Below, one piece after another: positions 47,259 to 59,151 of a DNA stretch of 64,000 bases; within the stretch, counting starts at the first letter, position 1; every line of letters begins with the position of its first letter. The notes beneath the pieces are model-generated. The model did no database searches, was not told the DNA's origin, and saw only the letters and a list, made by a program, of their open reading frames with translations. The stretch covers positions 25,614 through 89,613 of the forward strand of contig VDHG01000017.1 of assembly GCA_006228005.1 (NCBI GenBank), written 5' to 3'. This stretch comes from Testudinibacter crocodili (lineage in GTDB: Bacteria > Pseudomonadota > Gammaproteobacteria > Enterobacterales > Pasteurellaceae). Made by a program: the position numbers and the translations under genes.

Positions 47259-47564
47259 ATGGCTAAAGTATCAATGAAAATGCGCGATTTAAAACGCGTT
47301 AAATTGGCTGAGAAATTTTACGCTCAACGTGTAGAATTGAAAAAAATCATCTCTGATGTCAATGCCTCTGATGAAGACCGTTGGAATGCCGTGTTAAAGC
47401 TACAAACTTTACCACGTGACTCTAGCCCGTCTCGTCAACGTAACCGTTGCCGTCAAACCGGTCGTCCGCATGGTGTATTGCGTAAGTTCGGTTTGAGCCG
47501 TATTAAGGTCCGTGAAGCTGCTATGCGCGGTGAGATCCCGGGTCTTAAGAAAGCAAGCTGGTAA
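47259..47564 (+). CDS. rpsN: 30S ribosomal protein S14 (zinc-free type)
   Basis: S14 is a late-assembling 30S head protein. The 101-residue form ([20 protein letters not shown] ... [10 protein letters not shown]) has [14 protein letters not shown] in place of the CxxC-x(n)-CxxC zinc ribbon, so it is the long zinc-independent type usual in Proteobacteria. It sits 12 bases after rplE. Confidence 0.99.
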   Translation: MAKVSMKMRDLKRVKLAEKFYAQRVELKKIISDVNASDEDRWNAVLKLQTLPRDSSPSRQRNRCRQTGRPHGVLRKFGLSRIKVREAAMRGEIPGLKKASW

Positions 47565-47602
47565 TCAACCACTTTAATTTGGAATCATGGGAGTAAAGAC
47601 AC

Positions 47603-47995
47603 ATGAGCATGCAAGATCCAATCGCAGATATGTTGACCCGTATTCGTAACGGTCAATCTGCGAACAAAATCGCGGTCAACATGCCTTCATCCAAGCTAAA
47701 AGTGGCTATTGCCAATGTGCTTGCGGAAGAAGGTTATATTGATAGCGTTAAAATTTCCGAAGGTGTTAAACCTGAACTGGAAATTACACTGAAATATTTC
47801 CAAGGTAAACCTGTTGTGGAAAGCATTCAACGTATCAGCCGTCCTGGTCTGCGTATTTATAAACGCAAAGACGAGTTACCAAGTGTAATGGGTGGTTTAG
47901 GTATCGCTGTTGTTTCTACATCACAAGGTGTGATGACCGACCGTGCCGCGCGTAAAGCCGGTTTGGGCGGTGAGATCATCTGTTACGTAGCTTAA
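47603..47995 (+). CDS. rpsH: 30S ribosomal protein S8
   Basis: S8 is a primary 16S rRNA-binding protein and, in E. coli, the repressor of the spc operon. The 130 residues start [22 protein letters not shown] and end with the conserved [26 protein letters not shown], the RNA-binding C-terminal domain. GGGAG lies about 13 bases upstream. Confidence 0.99.
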   Translation: MSMQDPIADMLTRIRNGQSANKIAVNMPSSKLKVAIANVLAEEGYIDSVKISEGVKPELEITLKYFQGKPVVESIQRISRPGLRIYKRKDELPSVMGGLGIAVVSTSQGVMTDRAARKAGLGGEIICYVA

Positions 47996-48010
47996 TAGAG
48001 GGGTAGGAAG

Positions 48011-48544
48011 ATGTCTCGAGTTGCTAAAGCACCCGTTAATATTCCTGCCGGCGTTGAGATTAAACTTAACGGCCAGCTATTAACGGTAAAAGGTAAGAAT
48101 GGTGAGTTATCGCGTACCATTCATAATGAAGTTGAAGTTAAACAAGAAGATGGTGCACTGACTTTTGCTCCTCGTAATGAAGGCAAAAGTGCGAATGCAC
48201 AATCCGGTACGGCTCGTGCGCTTGTTAACGCAATGGTTATCGGTGTTACTGAAGGCTTCACTAAGAAGTTAAGATTGGTGGGTGTAGGTTACAGAGCACA
48301 ACTTAAAGGCAACAGCATTGCGTTAAGTTTAGGTTTCTCTCACCCGGTTGAGCACGCATTGCCGGCAGGTATCAAGGCTGAATGTCCGTCACAAACTGAA
48401 ATTGTTTTGACTGGTGCAGATAAACAGCTTATTGGTCAAGTCGCTGCAGATATTCGTGCTTATCGCCGTCCTGAGCCTTACAAAGGCAAAGGGGTACGTT
48501 ATGATGATGAAGTCGTTCGTACCAAAGAGGCTAAGAAAAAATAA
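48011..48544 (+). CDS. rplF: 50S ribosomal protein L6
   Basis: L6 lies near the factor-binding site of the 50S subunit. The 177-residue protein starts [22 protein letters not shown]. It has two tandem L6 folds and the C-terminal signature [27 protein letters not shown] near-miss of the uptake signal (AAGTGCGAA) occurs around 48187. Confidence 0.99.
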   Translation: MSRVAKAPVNIPAGVEIKLNGQLLTVKGKNGELSRTIHNEVEVKQEDGALTFAPRNEGKSANAQSGTARALVNAMVIGVTEGFTKKLRLVGVGYRAQLKGNSIALSLGFSHPVEHALPAGIKAECPSQTEIVLTGADKQLIGQVAADIRAYRRPEPYKGKGVRYDDEVVRTKEAKKK

Positions 48545-48556
48545 TAAGGTAACACT

Positions 48557-48910
48557 ATGGATAAGAAATTGGCTCGTATCCGTCGTGCAACTCGCGCACG
48601 TCATGCGATGAGAGAGCAAGGAGTAACCCGTTTGGTTATTCACCGCACTCCTCGTCACATTTATGCGCAAGTTATTGCACCTAACGGTTCGGAAGTACTT
48701 GCCGCTGCTTCAACAGTTGAAAAAGTCATTAGTGAGCAAGTGAAATATACCGGTAACAAAGATGCTGCAGCAGTAGTGGGTAAAGCCATTGCAGAAAGAG
48801 CATTGGCCAAAGGCGTAGAAAAAGTTGCCTTTGATCGTTCTGGTTTTAAATATCATGGCCGTGTGCAAGCATTGGCTGACGCTGCTCGTGAAGCTGGTCT
48901 ACAGTTCTAA
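48557..48910 (+). CDS. rplR: 50S ribosomal protein L18
   Basis: L18 binds 5S rRNA with L5. The 117 residues start [23 protein letters not shown] and end with the family signature [27 protein letters not shown]. It lies between rplF and rpsE in the usual order, with short gaps. Confidence 0.99.
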   Translation: MDKKLARIRRATRARHAMREQGVTRLVIHRTPRHIYAQVIAPNGSEVLAAASTVEKVISEQVKYTGNKDAAAVVGKAIAERALAKGVEKVAFDRSGFKYHGRVQALADAAREAGLQF

Positions 48911-48919
48911 TAGAGGTAA

Positions 48920-49426
<507 letters not shown>

Positions 49427-49432
49427 TTGATC

Positions 49433-49612
49433 ATGGCAAAAACAATCAAAGTAACACAAACTCGTAGCTCAATCGGTCGTTTACCGAAACACAAAGCTAC
49501 GCTTCGTGGCCTTGGTCTTCGCCGTATCAACCACACAGTCGAGTTAATCGATACGCCGGCTGTGCGTGGTATGATCAACCAAGTTTCATACATGGTTAAA
49601 GTGGAGGAGTAA
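49433..49612 (+). CDS. rpmD: 50S ribosomal protein L30
   Basis: L30 is a small peripheral 50S protein. The 59 residues read [21 protein letters not shown] at the start and end [11 protein letters not shown]. The ATG at 49433 was chosen over the ATT/ATG extension at 49427 because the family begins at MAKTIKVTQ. It lies between rpsE and rplO. Confidence 0.98.
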   Translation: MAKTIKVTQTRSSIGRLPKHKATLRGLGLRRINHTVELIDTPAVRGMINQVSYMVKVEE

Positions 49613-49616
49613 GAGA

Positions 49617-50051
49617 ATGCGTTTAAATACTCTATCTCCGGCAGAAGGAGCTAAAAAAAGTGCTAAACGTCTTGGCCGTGGTATCGGTTCAGGTTTAGGT
49701 AAAACCAGCGGTCGTGGTCATAAAGGACAGAAATCCCGTAATAACGGTGGTGGTGTTCGTCGTGGCTTCGAAGGTGGTCAAATGCCGTTGTACCGTCGTT
49801 TGCCAAAATTTGGTTTTACTTCCCGTAAAGCGCTTGTTTCAGCTGAAATTCGTTTAAATGACTTAGCAAAAGTTGACGGTGATGTGACGTTAGAATCATT
49901 GAAAGCTGCAAATGTTATCTCGAATAACATTGAATTTGCTAAAGTTATTTTTGCCGGTGAAGTTAAAGGGCCTGTAGTGGTACGTGGTTTGCGTGTGACT
50001 AAAGGTGCCAAAGCAGCAATCGAAGCTGCTGGCGGCTCAGTTGAGGAATAA
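49617..50051 (+). CDS. rplO: 50S ribosomal protein L15
   Basis: L15 is a late-assembly 50S protein. The 144 residues start [41 protein letters not shown], a glycine- and arginine-rich tail, and end with the conserved [24 protein letters not shown]. It is followed eight bases later by secY. Confidence 0.99.
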   Translation: MRLNTLSPAEGAKKSAKRLGRGIGSGLGKTSGRGHKGQKSRNNGGGVRRGFEGGQMPLYRRLPKFGFTSRKALVSAEIRLNDLAKVDGDVTLESLKAANVISNNIEFAKVIFAGEVKGPVVVRGLRVTKGAKAAIEAAGGSVEE

Positions 50052-50058
50052 TTAATCA

Positions 50059-51384
50059 ATGGCAAAACAACCAGGTTATCAAGCAAAAAGTACCCAAGGT
50101 GGTACGGGTGAGCTTAAAAGAAGATTACTGTTTCTGTTAGGAGCATTAATTGTTTTTCGGATAGGTTCATTTATTCCGGTTCCTGGTATTGATGCCGCTG
50201 TATTAGCTCAGTTGATCAATCAACAACAAGGAACCATCATTGACATGTTTAACATGTTTTCCGGTGGTGCCTTGAGTCGTGCTTCAGTCTTTGCGTTGGG
50301 GATCATGCCGTATATTTCAGCATCGATCATTATCCAGCTATTAACTGCGGTACACCCTGCATTAGCAGAATTAAAGAAAGAAGGTGAAGCCGGTCGTCGC
50401 AAAATCAGCAAATATACTCGTTATTCAACGTTGGTATTAGCTACGATTCAGGCGATTGGTATTTCAACCGGATTGCCAAATATGATCCCCGGATTAGTTC
50501 CAAACCTTGGTTTGGGCTTTTATGTAACTGCGGTGGTTAGCCTTGTCACCGGAACGATGTTCTTGATGTGGTTAGGTGAGCAGATTACTGAACGTGGTAT
50601 CGGAAATGGTATTTCTTTAATTATCTTTGCGGGTATTGTCGCAGGGTTGCCTTCTGCCATTGGTCAAACAATTGAGCAGGCGCGCCAAGGACAAATGAAT
50701 GTACTGGTATTATTGTTGATTGCAGTTATTGTCTTTGCTGTAACCTATTTTGTTATCTTTGTAGAAAGAGGACAAAGAAGAATTGTGGTTAACTATGCCA
50801 AACGCCAGCAAGGGCGTCATATGTTAGCTGCACAAAGTTCGCATCTACCACTTAAAGTCAATATGGCAGGGGTTATCCCGGCTATTTTTGCTTCAAGTAT
50901 CATTTTGTTCCCTGCCACTTTAACTCAGTGGTTTGGACAAGGTGCTAATATGGAGTGGCTGTCGAATTTATCTCTGTTGTTAGCGCCGGGGCAACCAATT
51001 TATCTGGTGCTTTATGCGGTAGCAATTATCTTCTTCAGTTTCTTCTATACGGCAATGCAATATAATCCAAGAGATACTGCGGATAATCTGAAAAGATCCG
51101 GTGCATTTATTCCGGGTATTAGACCAGGTGAACAAACATCACGTTATATTGACAAGATTATGACTCGTTTGACATTGATCGGTGCATTATATATCACGTT
51201 TGTTTGTTTAGTGCCTTATATTATGACTTCGGCTTGGAATGTGCAGTTCTATTTTGGTGGAACATCACTTCTTATCGTTGTCGTGGTAATTATGGATTTC
51301 ATCGCACAGGTTCAAAGTCACTTAATGTCGACCCAATATGAATCTGCGCTGAAGAAAGCAAACCTTAAAGGGTTCGGGCAGTAA
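50059..51384 (+). CDS. secY: protein translocase subunit SecY
   Basis: SecY forms the protein-conducting channel of the inner membrane with SecE and SecG. The 441-residue protein has ten hydrophobic helices. Landmarks are the N-terminal [37 protein letters not shown], the plug-region sequence [34 protein letters not shown], and the SecA-binding loop [11 protein letters not shown]. It is the penultimate gene of the spc operon. Confidence 0.99.
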   Translation: MAKQPGYQAKSTQGGTGELKRRLLFLLGALIVFRIGSFIPVPGIDAAVLAQLINQQQGTIIDMFNMFSGGALSRASVFALGIMPYISASIIIQLLTAVHPALAELKKEGEAGRRKISKYTRYSTLVLATIQAIGISTGLPNMIPGLVPNLGLGFYVTAVVSLVTGTMFLMWLGEQITERGIGNGISLIIFAGIVAGLPSAIGQTIEQARQGQMNVLVLLLIAVIVFAVTYFVIFVERGQRRIVVNYAKRQQGRHMLAAQSSHLPLKVNMAGVIPAIFASSIILFPATLTQWFGQGANMEWLSNLSLLLAPGQPIYLVLYAVAIIFFSFFYTAMQYNPRDTADNLKRSGAFIPGIRPGEQTSRYIDKIMTRLTLIGALYITFVCLVPYIMTSAWNVQFYFGGTSLLIVVVVIMDFIAQVQSHLMSTQYESALKKANLKGFGQ

Positions 51385-51413
51385 TCAGCCCATTGAGATA
51401 AAAGGGAAAAGCA

Positions 51414-51527
51414 ATGAAAGTTCGTGCTTCCGTAAAAAAAATGTGTCGTAACTGCAAAATTATCAAACGTGAAGGTATTGTCCGTGTGATTTGCAGTGAT
51501 CCAAGACATAAGCAACGTCAAGGTTAA
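51414..51527 (+). CDS. rpmJ: 50S ribosomal protein L36
   Basis: This 37-residue protein starts [21 protein letters not shown] and ends DPRHKQRQG. It has a zinc site of Cys11, Cys14, Cys27 and His32, the zinc-binding form of L36. AAGGGA lies about ten bases before the ATG. It closes the spc operon, between secY and the alpha promoter region. Confidence 0.97.
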   Translation: MKVRASVKKMCRNCKIIKREGIVRVICSDPRHKQRQG

Positions 51528-51539
51528 CCTTAATTTTCC

Positions 51540-51576
51540 TTGCAATGAACAAGCTGAGCAGTTATACTGCTCAGCT
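51540..51576 (+). promoter_or_regulatory. alpha operon promoter overlapping a strong hairpin
   Basis: TTGCAA (51540-51545) and TATACT (51563-51568) are sigma-70 boxes 17 bases apart. The -10 box lies in the loop and right arm of a perfect 10-bp hairpin, AGCTGAGCAG with CTGCTCAGCT around TTATA (51552-51576). The hairpin may end spc transcription, but there is no clear T run. Confidence 0.55.
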
Positions 51577-51595
51577 CATTTCGTCCTTGATATAC

Positions 51596-51681
51596 TGTTT
51601 GAGTATCCTGAAACGGGCTTTTCAAGATCAGTGTATCAATTAACTTTAAGTAAATAGGAGTGCATAGTGGCCCGTATTGCA
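51596..51681 (+). promoter_or_regulatory. alpha operon leader, S4-binding pseudoknot
   Basis: The leader reads TTTGAGTATCCTGAAA, then CGGGCTTTTCAAGAT, then AATAGGAGTGCATA before a GTG start. This closely follows the E. coli alpha operon leader, in which S4 traps a nested pseudoknot that covers the rpsM ribosome binding site. Repression of rpsM and coupled genes by S4 is therefore expected. Confidence 0.85.
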
Positions 51682-52023
51682 GGCATTAACATTCCTGATC
51701 ATAAACACACTGTAATTGCATTGACTGCAATTTATGGAATCGGTAAAACCCGTTCAAAAGCGATTTGTGCTGCTGCCGGTATTGCCGAAGATGTAAAGAT
51801 CAGAGAATTGTCTGAAGAGCAGATTGATATTCTGCGTGACGAAGTTGGTAAATTTACCGTTGAAGGTGATTTGCGCCGTGAAGTAACCTTAAACATCAAA
51901 CGTCTGTTGGACTTAGGATGTTACCGTGGTTTACGTCATCGTCGTAGTTTGCCAGTACATGGTCAACGTACTAAAACTAATGCGCGTACCCGTAAGGGTC
52001 CTCGTAAGCCGATCAAGAAATAA
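51667..52023 (+). CDS. rpsM: 30S ribosomal protein S13
   Basis: S13 links the 30S head to the 50S subunit and to P-site tRNA. The 118-residue protein starts with GTG, read [29 protein letters not shown] after the initiator, as in E. coli. It ends [20 protein letters not shown]. It is the first gene of the alpha operon, behind the S4-binding leader. Confidence 0.99.
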   Translation: MARIAGINIPDHKHTVIALTAIYGIGKTRSKAICAAAGIAEDVKIRELSEEQIDILRDEVGKFTVEGDLRREVTLNIKRLLDLGCYRGLRHRRSLPVHGQRTKTNARTRKGPRKPIKK

Positions 52024-52032
52024 TCGGGGTAA

Positions 52033-52428
<396 letters not shown>

Positions 52429-52457
52429 TGGCGTAATAGGATAGTTGGAGAAAGAAA

Positions 52458-53078
52458 ATGGCAAGATATTTGGGTCCTAAACTCAAGCTAAGCCGTCGTG
52501 AAGGTACTGACTTATTCCTTAAGTCCGGTGTCCGTGCGATTGAATCAAAATGTAAATTGGATACCGCACCTGGTCAACATGGTGCCCGTAAGGCGCGTTT
52601 GTCTGATTACGGTAGTCAATTACGTGAGAAACAAAAAGTTCGCCGTATGTACGGTATTTTAGAACGTCAATTCCGTAATTACTACAAAGAAGCTAACCGC
52701 TTAAAAGGTAATACCGGTGAAAACTTATTGGTATTATTAGAAGGTCGTTTGGATAATGTTGTTTACCGTATGGGATTTGCAGCAACTCGTGCTGAAGCTC
52801 GCCAATTAGTGAGCCATAAAGCGATTGTTGTTAATGGTCGTGTGGTTAATATTCCATCGTTCCAAGTTTCTGTTGAAGATGTTGTTGCCGTGCGTGAAAA
52901 ATCGAAAAAACAAGCACGTATCAAAGCATCATTAGAATTGGCAGAGCAAAGAGAAAAACCAACATGGTTAGAAGTTGATGCTGCTAAAATGGAAGGCGTA
53001 TTCAAACGTACTCCTGAACGTTCTGATTTATCAGCAGACATTAACGAACATCTGATCGTTGAGCTTTATTCTAAATAA
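52458..53078 (+). CDS. rpsD: 30S ribosomal protein S4
   Basis: S4 is a primary 16S rRNA assembly protein and the expected repressor of this operon. The 206 residues start [24 protein letters not shown]. An S4 RNA-binding domain spans about 95-155 ([31 protein letters not shown]), and the end is [14 protein letters not shown]. It is zinc-free (the N-terminal Cys motif is absent). Confidence 0.99.
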   Translation: MARYLGPKLKLSRREGTDLFLKSGVRAIESKCKLDTAPGQHGARKARLSDYGSQLREKQKVRRMYGILERQFRNYYKEANRLKGNTGENLLVLLEGRLDNVVYRMGFAATRAEARQLVSHKAIVVNGRVVNIPSFQVSVEDVVAVREKSKKQARIKASLELAEQREKPTWLEVDAAKMEGVFKRTPERSDLSADINEHLIVELYSK

Positions 53079-53106
53079 TAGAGCTTAGAAGCAAAGAGAG
53101 GATAAA

Positions 53107-54096
53107 ATGCAGGGTTCTGTGACAGAATTTTTAAAGCCACATTTAGTTGATATCGAGCAAGTAAGCCCGACTCATGCTAAAGTGACCTTAGAACCGTTAG
53201 AACGTGGTTTTGGCCACACATTAGGTAATGCTTTGCGTCGTATTCTGTTGTCTTCCATGCCGGGTTGCGGTGTGACTGAAGCGGAAATCGATGGTGTATT
53301 ACATGAATACAGCAGCAAAGAAGGCGTTCAAGAAGATATTCTGGAAGTGCTTCTAAACTTAAAAGGTCTAGCGGTTAAAGTACAGAATAAGGACGATGTG
53401 TTCCTGACTCTGAGCAAATCTGGAATCGGACCTGTTGTTGCTGGCGATATCACCCATGATGGGGATGTAGAGATTGTTAATCCTGAACATGTGATTTGTC
53501 ATTTGACGGATGCAAACGCATCTATTAATATGCGAATTCGCGTACAACGTGGTCGTGGTTATGTCCCGGCTTCTGCGCGTAAACATGTTCAAGACGAAGA
53601 TCGTCCGATTGGTCGCTTGTTGGTTGACGCTTGTTACAGCCCGGTAGATCGCATTTCTTATAATGTGGAAGCTGCCCGTGTAGAACAACGTACCGATTTG
53701 GATAAATTGGTTATCGAAATGGAAACCAACGGCACTATCGATCCGGAAGAAGCGATTCGTCGTGCAGCAACAATTCTAGCAGAGCAACTTGATGCATTCG
53801 TTGATTTGCGTGATATCCGTCAACCTGAAGTCAAAGAAGAAAAACCGGAGTTCGATCCGATTCTTCTGCGTCCTGTGGATGATTTAGAGTTGACAGTTCG
53901 TTCTGCTAACTGTTTGAAAGCAGAAACAATTCACTATATCGGTGATTTAGTCCAACGCACTGAAGTGGAGTTATTGAAAACACCTAATCTTGGTAAGAAA
54001 TCACTTACTGAAATTAAAGATGTGTTGGCTTCACGCGGGCTATCACTGGGTATGCGCCTTGAGAATTGGCCTCCGGCAAGTATTGCCGAAGACTAA
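53107..54096 (+). CDS. rpoA: RNA polymerase alpha subunit
   Basis: The alpha subunit dimerises to start RNA polymerase assembly and contacts promoter UP elements and activators. The 329 residues are E. coli length. The N-terminal domain has [26 protein letters not shown]. The C-terminal domain has [58 protein letters not shown]. It follows rpsD by 28 bases. Confidence 0.99.
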   Translation: MQGSVTEFLKPHLVDIEQVSPTHAKVTLEPLERGFGHTLGNALRRILLSSMPGCGVTEAEIDGVLHEYSSKEGVQEDILEVLLNLKGLAVKVQNKDDVFLTLSKSGIGPVVAGDITHDGDVEIVNPEHVICHLTDANASINMRIRVQRGRGYVPASARKHVQDEDRPIGRLLVDACYSPVDRISYNVEAARVEQRTDLDKLVIEMETNGTIDPEEAIRRAATILAEQLDAFVDLRDIRQPEVKEEKPEFDPILLRPVDDLELTVRSANCLKAETIHYIGDLVQRTEVELLKTPNLGKKSLTEIKDVLASRGLSLGMRLENWPPASIAED

Positions 54097-54112
54097 TTCC
54101 GGTATGGATTAA

Positions 54113-54526
<414 letters not shown>

Positions 54527-54546
54527 TCATTACTGGTTCAAATATA

Positions 54547-54574
54547 AAAGCTCACCAATCGGTGAGCTTTTTTG
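54547..54574 (+). terminator. rho-independent terminator of the alpha operon
   Basis: AAAGCTCACC and GGTGAGCTTT form a 10-bp stem around AATC and are followed by TTTTG. It sits 20 bases past rplQ and could also end the convergent metallophosphoesterase transcript. Confidence 0.92.
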
Positions 54575-54604
54575 TATTTGCTATTCATAAGATAGACAAC
54601 AAAT

Positions 54605-55291
54605 TTACCGATCATCAACACCCTGCAGCAAATATTGCCCCTCAATAGTCGCTAAACTACGAAAGCCGATATTAAAAATTTGATAGCAAGTGCGGTTGGC
54701 AAATGGACTATAGTCAAAATTCTCATGATGATGACCGTGGAAAATCTTTTTTATTCCCATTTTTTCAGCGAGCGTATTAATCACTTGAAAACCGGACGGA
54801 TGCGGTTTTGGGGCTTCATGGCAAATCAGAATATCCGCTTGTTGCTGTTCGAGTTGTTCAATATCAGATAAAAAGATCGACGTGCGGTGGCGTAGCGGCA
54901 GCCCACCTTGCCAAATTCTATCTTGCGGACAATATTGACAAAAATGAATCGGGTCAAAAAACAGCGGTTTATTTGGTGGCATCCAAATCTGTCCGCGAAA
55001 CACACCACCTAGTCCTGCAATTTTAACTCCCTGAATCTCCACAACCCGCCCGTGTAAATTGCGGGTTTTCCATTCGGTTCCCCACAGGGCTTGAAAAGCC
55101 GCAACGGTTTTGCTGTCGTGATTGCCGTGAATAAACCATAGCTCGCAATATTGCGACAGTTTTTCTAAGATACTGCAATCGCTTAATTGCAGATCACCTA
55201 AGATAATCAACGCAATCTGCTCTTCCTGCTGTCGTAAAAAAGGAAAAAGATGTTCATAGCTGCCATGAGGATCGCCGGCAAATAACAACAT
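54605..55291 (-). CDS. calcineurin-like metallophosphoesterase
   Basis: The 228-residue cytoplasmic protein has the ordered metal motifs of the family: DPHG (residues 7-10) in place of the usual DxHG, GDLQ, GNHD (about 56-59), CHEAP and GHHHE. The substrate is unknown. The fold covers nucleotide, protein and diadenosine phosphatases. It starts two bases after the nadR stop on the same strand, so it may serve NAD or nucleotide salvage, but that is only a contextual guess. Confidence 0.85.
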   Translation of the reverse strand: MLLFAGDPHGSYEHLFPFLRQQEEQIALIILGDLQLSDCSILEKLSQYCELWFIHGNHDSKTVAAFQALWGTEWKTRNLHGRVVEIQGVKIAGLGGVFRGQIWMPPNKPLFFDPIHFCQYCPQDRIWQGGLPLRHRTSIFLSDIEQLEQQQADILICHEAPKPHPSGFQVINTLAEKMGIKKIFHGHHHENFDYSPFANRTCYQIFNIGFRSLATIEGQYLLQGVDDR

Positions 55292-55293
55292 GG

Positions 55294-56580
<1,287 letters not shown>

Positions 56581-56587
56581 TTAATCG

Positions 56588-56878
56588 TCATTCTGTAGAT
56601 TGCGCGCTTTCAACCGCACTTTGGCTTTCGTCGCTCACCAATTTGCTTTCTAACGCTTGTAAACGTTGCTCTAATGTACTGAGTTTTTCACGGGTACGAA
56701 TCAACACCTGAGTTTGAACCTCAAAGTCTTCACGAGAGACCACATCCAGTTTTGCTAATTGTGCTTGGATAACTTGTTTTACTTTAGCTTCCACGTCACC
56801 GCCAAAATTTTTCACCCCTTGCGGCAAGGCATCATGAATTTGCTGGGCAAATTGTTCGAGTTTTTTAGGATTTAGCAT
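56588..56878 (-). CDS. ubiK: ubiquinone biosynthesis accessory factor UbiK
   Basis: UbiK (YqiC) is a small helical factor that helps the soluble ubiquinone biosynthesis complex and has membrane-fusing activity in vitro. The 96-residue product starts [42 protein letters not shown] coiled coil follows (about 50-80, [19 protein letters not shown]), then a short acidic tail. The ATG at 56878 has GGAG six bases upstream; the four-codon extension is not conserved. Confidence 0.92.
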   Translation of the reverse strand: MLNPKKLEQFAQQIHDALPQGVKNFGGDVEAKVKQVIQAQLAKLDVVSREDFEVQTQVLIRTREKLSTLEQRLQALESKLVSDESQSAVESAQSTE

Positions 56879-57010
56879 GCAGTGCTCCATCTTCAGATTG
56901 AATGATTAATAAATGTAGCATCTATTGTACGAAATGGGCTGATTAAAGGGAAACTTTTTTATATGAACAGACTGGGCAGAAGGATTTTTTTCGCTATAAT
57001 AAGCACGCAA

Positions 57011-57166
57011 TTCTCAGGGCGGGGCGTAATTCCCCACCGGTGGTAAAAGTGCGGTTGCGTTTGCAATTTGCCTTAAGCCCACGAGCGCTTGTACCATGTG
57101 TGCAAGGTCTAGCAGATTCGGTGTGAATCCGAAGCCGACAGTAACAGTCTGGATGGTAGAGAATGT
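57011..57166 (+). promoter_or_regulatory. FMN riboswitch upstream of ribB
   Basis: The RFN-element landmarks appear in order: TCAGGGCGGGG, AATTCCCCACCGGTGGTA, GCCCACGAGCGC, AGGTCTAGCAGATTCGGTG, AATCCGAAGCCGACAGT, and the closing GGATGGTAGAGAAT. This is the six-helix FMN aptamer. It precedes ribB, the riboflavin gene most often controlled this way. The variable stem between the second and third conserved blocks holds a perfect uptake signal (57047-57055). Confidence 0.97.
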
Positions 57167-57167
57167 G

Positions 57168-57202
57168 AGCGCTGCGAATCGTTTCGGCGGCGTTAGCTTT
57201 TT
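57168..57202 (+). terminator. terminator-type expression platform of the FMN riboswitch
   Basis: Right after the aptamer, AGCGCTGCGAA (57168-57178) can pair with TTCGGCGGCGTT (57183-57194), with one bulge and a G-U pair, followed by TTTTT (57198-57202). This fits transcription termination when FMN is bound. A further USS copy and a short CTGTT/AACAG dyad lie between it and ribB. Confidence 0.6.
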
Positions 57203-57297
57203 GCTGTATTCAAACCGCACTTTATTGCTGTTTTAACAGTCTTCCATTGCCCTGATTCTGGTATTTAACTTATTTATTTTTATTAAAGGAAATTACT

Positions 57298-57954
57298 ATG
57301 AGTCAGTCATTACTCACCCAATTTGGCGACAGCCAACAACGTGTTCTTGCTGCGATTGAAGCGTTTAAGCAAGGTAACGGCGTTTTAGTGCTAGATGATG
57401 AAAGCCGTGAAAACGAAGGCGATCTGATTTTCCCTGCCGAAACCATTACCACCGCACAAATGGCAAAATTAATCCGTTACGGCAGCGGTATCGTGTGTTT
57501 GTGTATTACCGAGGAACGCTGCAAGAAGCTCGATTTACCGCCAATGGTAAACGACAATACTAGCGTCAACAAAACCGCATTCACCGTAACCATTGAAGCG
57601 GCACATGGCGTATCCACCGGCGTTTCGGCTGCGGATCGTGTCACCACCATCAAAGCCGCGATCAACCCAAGTGCGGTTGCGAGCGATTTACATCGGCCTG
57701 GGCATGTATTTCCGTTGAAAGCGGCTGCAGGTGGCGTATTGGCACGGCGTGGACACACCGAAGCATCGGTTGATTTGGCACTACTGGCGGGCTATCAACC
57801 AGCAGGTGTGATTTGTGAAATCACTAATGATGATGGCAGTATGGCGCGAGCAGTGCAGATTATTGATTTTGCGCAGCAGCATGGGTATCCGGTGGTGACT
57901 ATTGAAGATTTGGTAGAGTACCGTTTACAATATGAACAAGCCAAATCGGCTTAA
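57298..57954 (+). CDS. ribB: 3,4-dihydroxy-2-butanone 4-phosphate synthase RibB
   Basis: RibB converts ribulose 5-phosphate to 3,4-dihydroxy-2-butanone 4-phosphate plus formate for riboflavin. The 218-residue single-domain form has [17 protein letters not shown] (acidic active-site loop), the [13 protein letters not shown] loop and [12 protein letters not shown]. No GTP cyclohydrolase II domain is fused. AAAGGA lies nine bases before the ATG. It is alone behind the FMN riboswitch. Confidence 0.97.
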   Translation: MSQSLLTQFGDSQQRVLAAIEAFKQGNGVLVLDDESRENEGDLIFPAETITTAQMAKLIRYGSGIVCLCITEERCKKLDLPPMVNDNTSVNKTAFTVTIEAAHGVSTGVSAADRVTTIKAAINPSAVASDLHRPGHVFPLKAAAGGVLARRGHTEASVDLALLAGYQPAGVICEITNDDGSMARAVQIIDFAQQHGYPVVTIEDLVEYRLQYEQAKSA

Positions 57955-58026
57955 GTATAAAAAACAAAATACGCAGGGGGACGATGACCCCTAGATATAA
58001 TTATGTTTAGTTAAGGAATCAAATTT

Positions 58027-59073
58027 ATGAAAAAAATCTCAACACTTTTCACGGCAGCAATGATGATGTTGGGGATCAACAGTCTGGCAAAAGCAGATAA
58101 CGACACGGTTTATCTCTACACTTGGACCGAATACGTGCCGAGTGGGCTGTTGGATAATTTCACCAAAGAAACCGGAATTAAAGTGATTGTTTCCAGTTTG
58201 GAATCGAATGAAACCATGTATGCCCGCTTGAAAACGTTGGGCAAAAACGGCGGTTATGATGTGATCGCACCGTCTAACTATTTCGTTTCTAAAATGCGCA
58301 AAGAAGGCATGTTGATGCCATTGGATCACAGCAAATTGCCGGTATTAAAAGAGTTGGATCCGAATTTGCTGAATAAACCTTACGACCCGAATAACCAATA
58401 TTCGCTGCCACAAATTTTGGGCGCACCGGGCATTGCCTATAATCGTGATGCGGTAGATTCGAGCAAAATCAGCTCTTGGGGCGATTTGTGGAAGCCGGAA
58501 TATAAAGATCAGCTCCAGTTGCTGGACGATGCGCGCGAGATCTTTAATATCGCGTTGTTGAAATTGGGACAGGATCCGAACACCACTGATCCGGCGGTGA
58601 TCAAACAAGCCTACGAAGCGCTGCTGAAATTGCGCCCGAACGTGCTGGCGTTCAGCTCGGACAATCCGGCGAATGCGTTTGTCGCCGGTGAAGTCGATCT
58701 GGGTATGCTATGGAATGGTTCAGCCTATATTGCCCGCAAAGATGGTGCGCCGATCGATCTGCTGTGGCCAAAAGAAGGCCCGGTGCTATGGGTGGATACC
58801 TTAGCCATTCCAAGCACTTCACAAAATCCAGATGGTGCACATAAGCTGATCAACTATTTACTCAGTGCCGAGGTGGCAAAAGAGTTGGCGTTGGAAATCG
58901 GCTACCCAACCCCGAATCTGGAAGCACAAAAACTGCTGCCGGCGGAAATGGTCAACGATACCTCACTGTATCCACCGGCGGAAATCCTGCAAAAAAGCTA
59001 CTGGCAGGATGATGTTGGTGATGCGGCGATTATCTATGAAAATTACTACCAACAGTTAAAGGTAGCGAAGTAA
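58027..59073 (+). CDS. potD: spermidine/putrescine-binding protein PotD
   Basis: PotD is the periplasmic polyamine-binding component of the PotABCD importer. The 348-residue protein has a signal peptide (MKKISTLFTAAMMMLGINSLAKA). It continues DTVYLYTWTEYVPSGLLDNFTKETGIKV and NGGYDVIAPSNYFV, typical of PotD/PotF. Pasteurellaceae often keep a solitary potD in addition to a potABCD operon. No ABC partner genes are next to this one, and a terminator follows immediately. Confidence 0.93.
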   Translation: MKKISTLFTAAMMMLGINSLAKADNDTVYLYTWTEYVPSGLLDNFTKETGIKVIVSSLESNETMYARLKTLGKNGGYDVIAPSNYFVSKMRKEGMLMPLDHSKLPVLKELDPNLLNKPYDPNNQYSLPQILGAPGIAYNRDAVDSSKISSWGDLWKPEYKDQLQLLDDAREIFNIALLKLGQDPNTTDPAVIKQAYEALLKLRPNVLAFSSDNPANAFVAGEVDLGMLWNGSAYIARKDGAPIDLLWPKEGPVLWVDTLAIPSTSQNPDGAHKLINYLLSAEVAKELALEIGYPTPNLEAQKLLPAEMVNDTSLYPPAEILQKSYWQDDVGDAAIIYENYYQQLKVAK

Positions 59074-59078
59074 ATCTC

Positions 59079-59115
59079 AAGTGCGGTCAGACAAAAGCTG
59101 ACCGCACTTTTGTTT
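59079..59115 (+). terminator. potD terminator built from two inverted USS
   Basis: AAGTGCGGTCAG and CTGACCGCACTT form a 12-bp stem around ACAAAAG, followed by TTGTTTT. It begins five bases past the potD stop. Both arms are exact uptake signals. Confidence 0.9.
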
Positions 59116-59151
59116 TAGTTGGTAGATGGTTAGTCGGCATAAGGAAATCGG

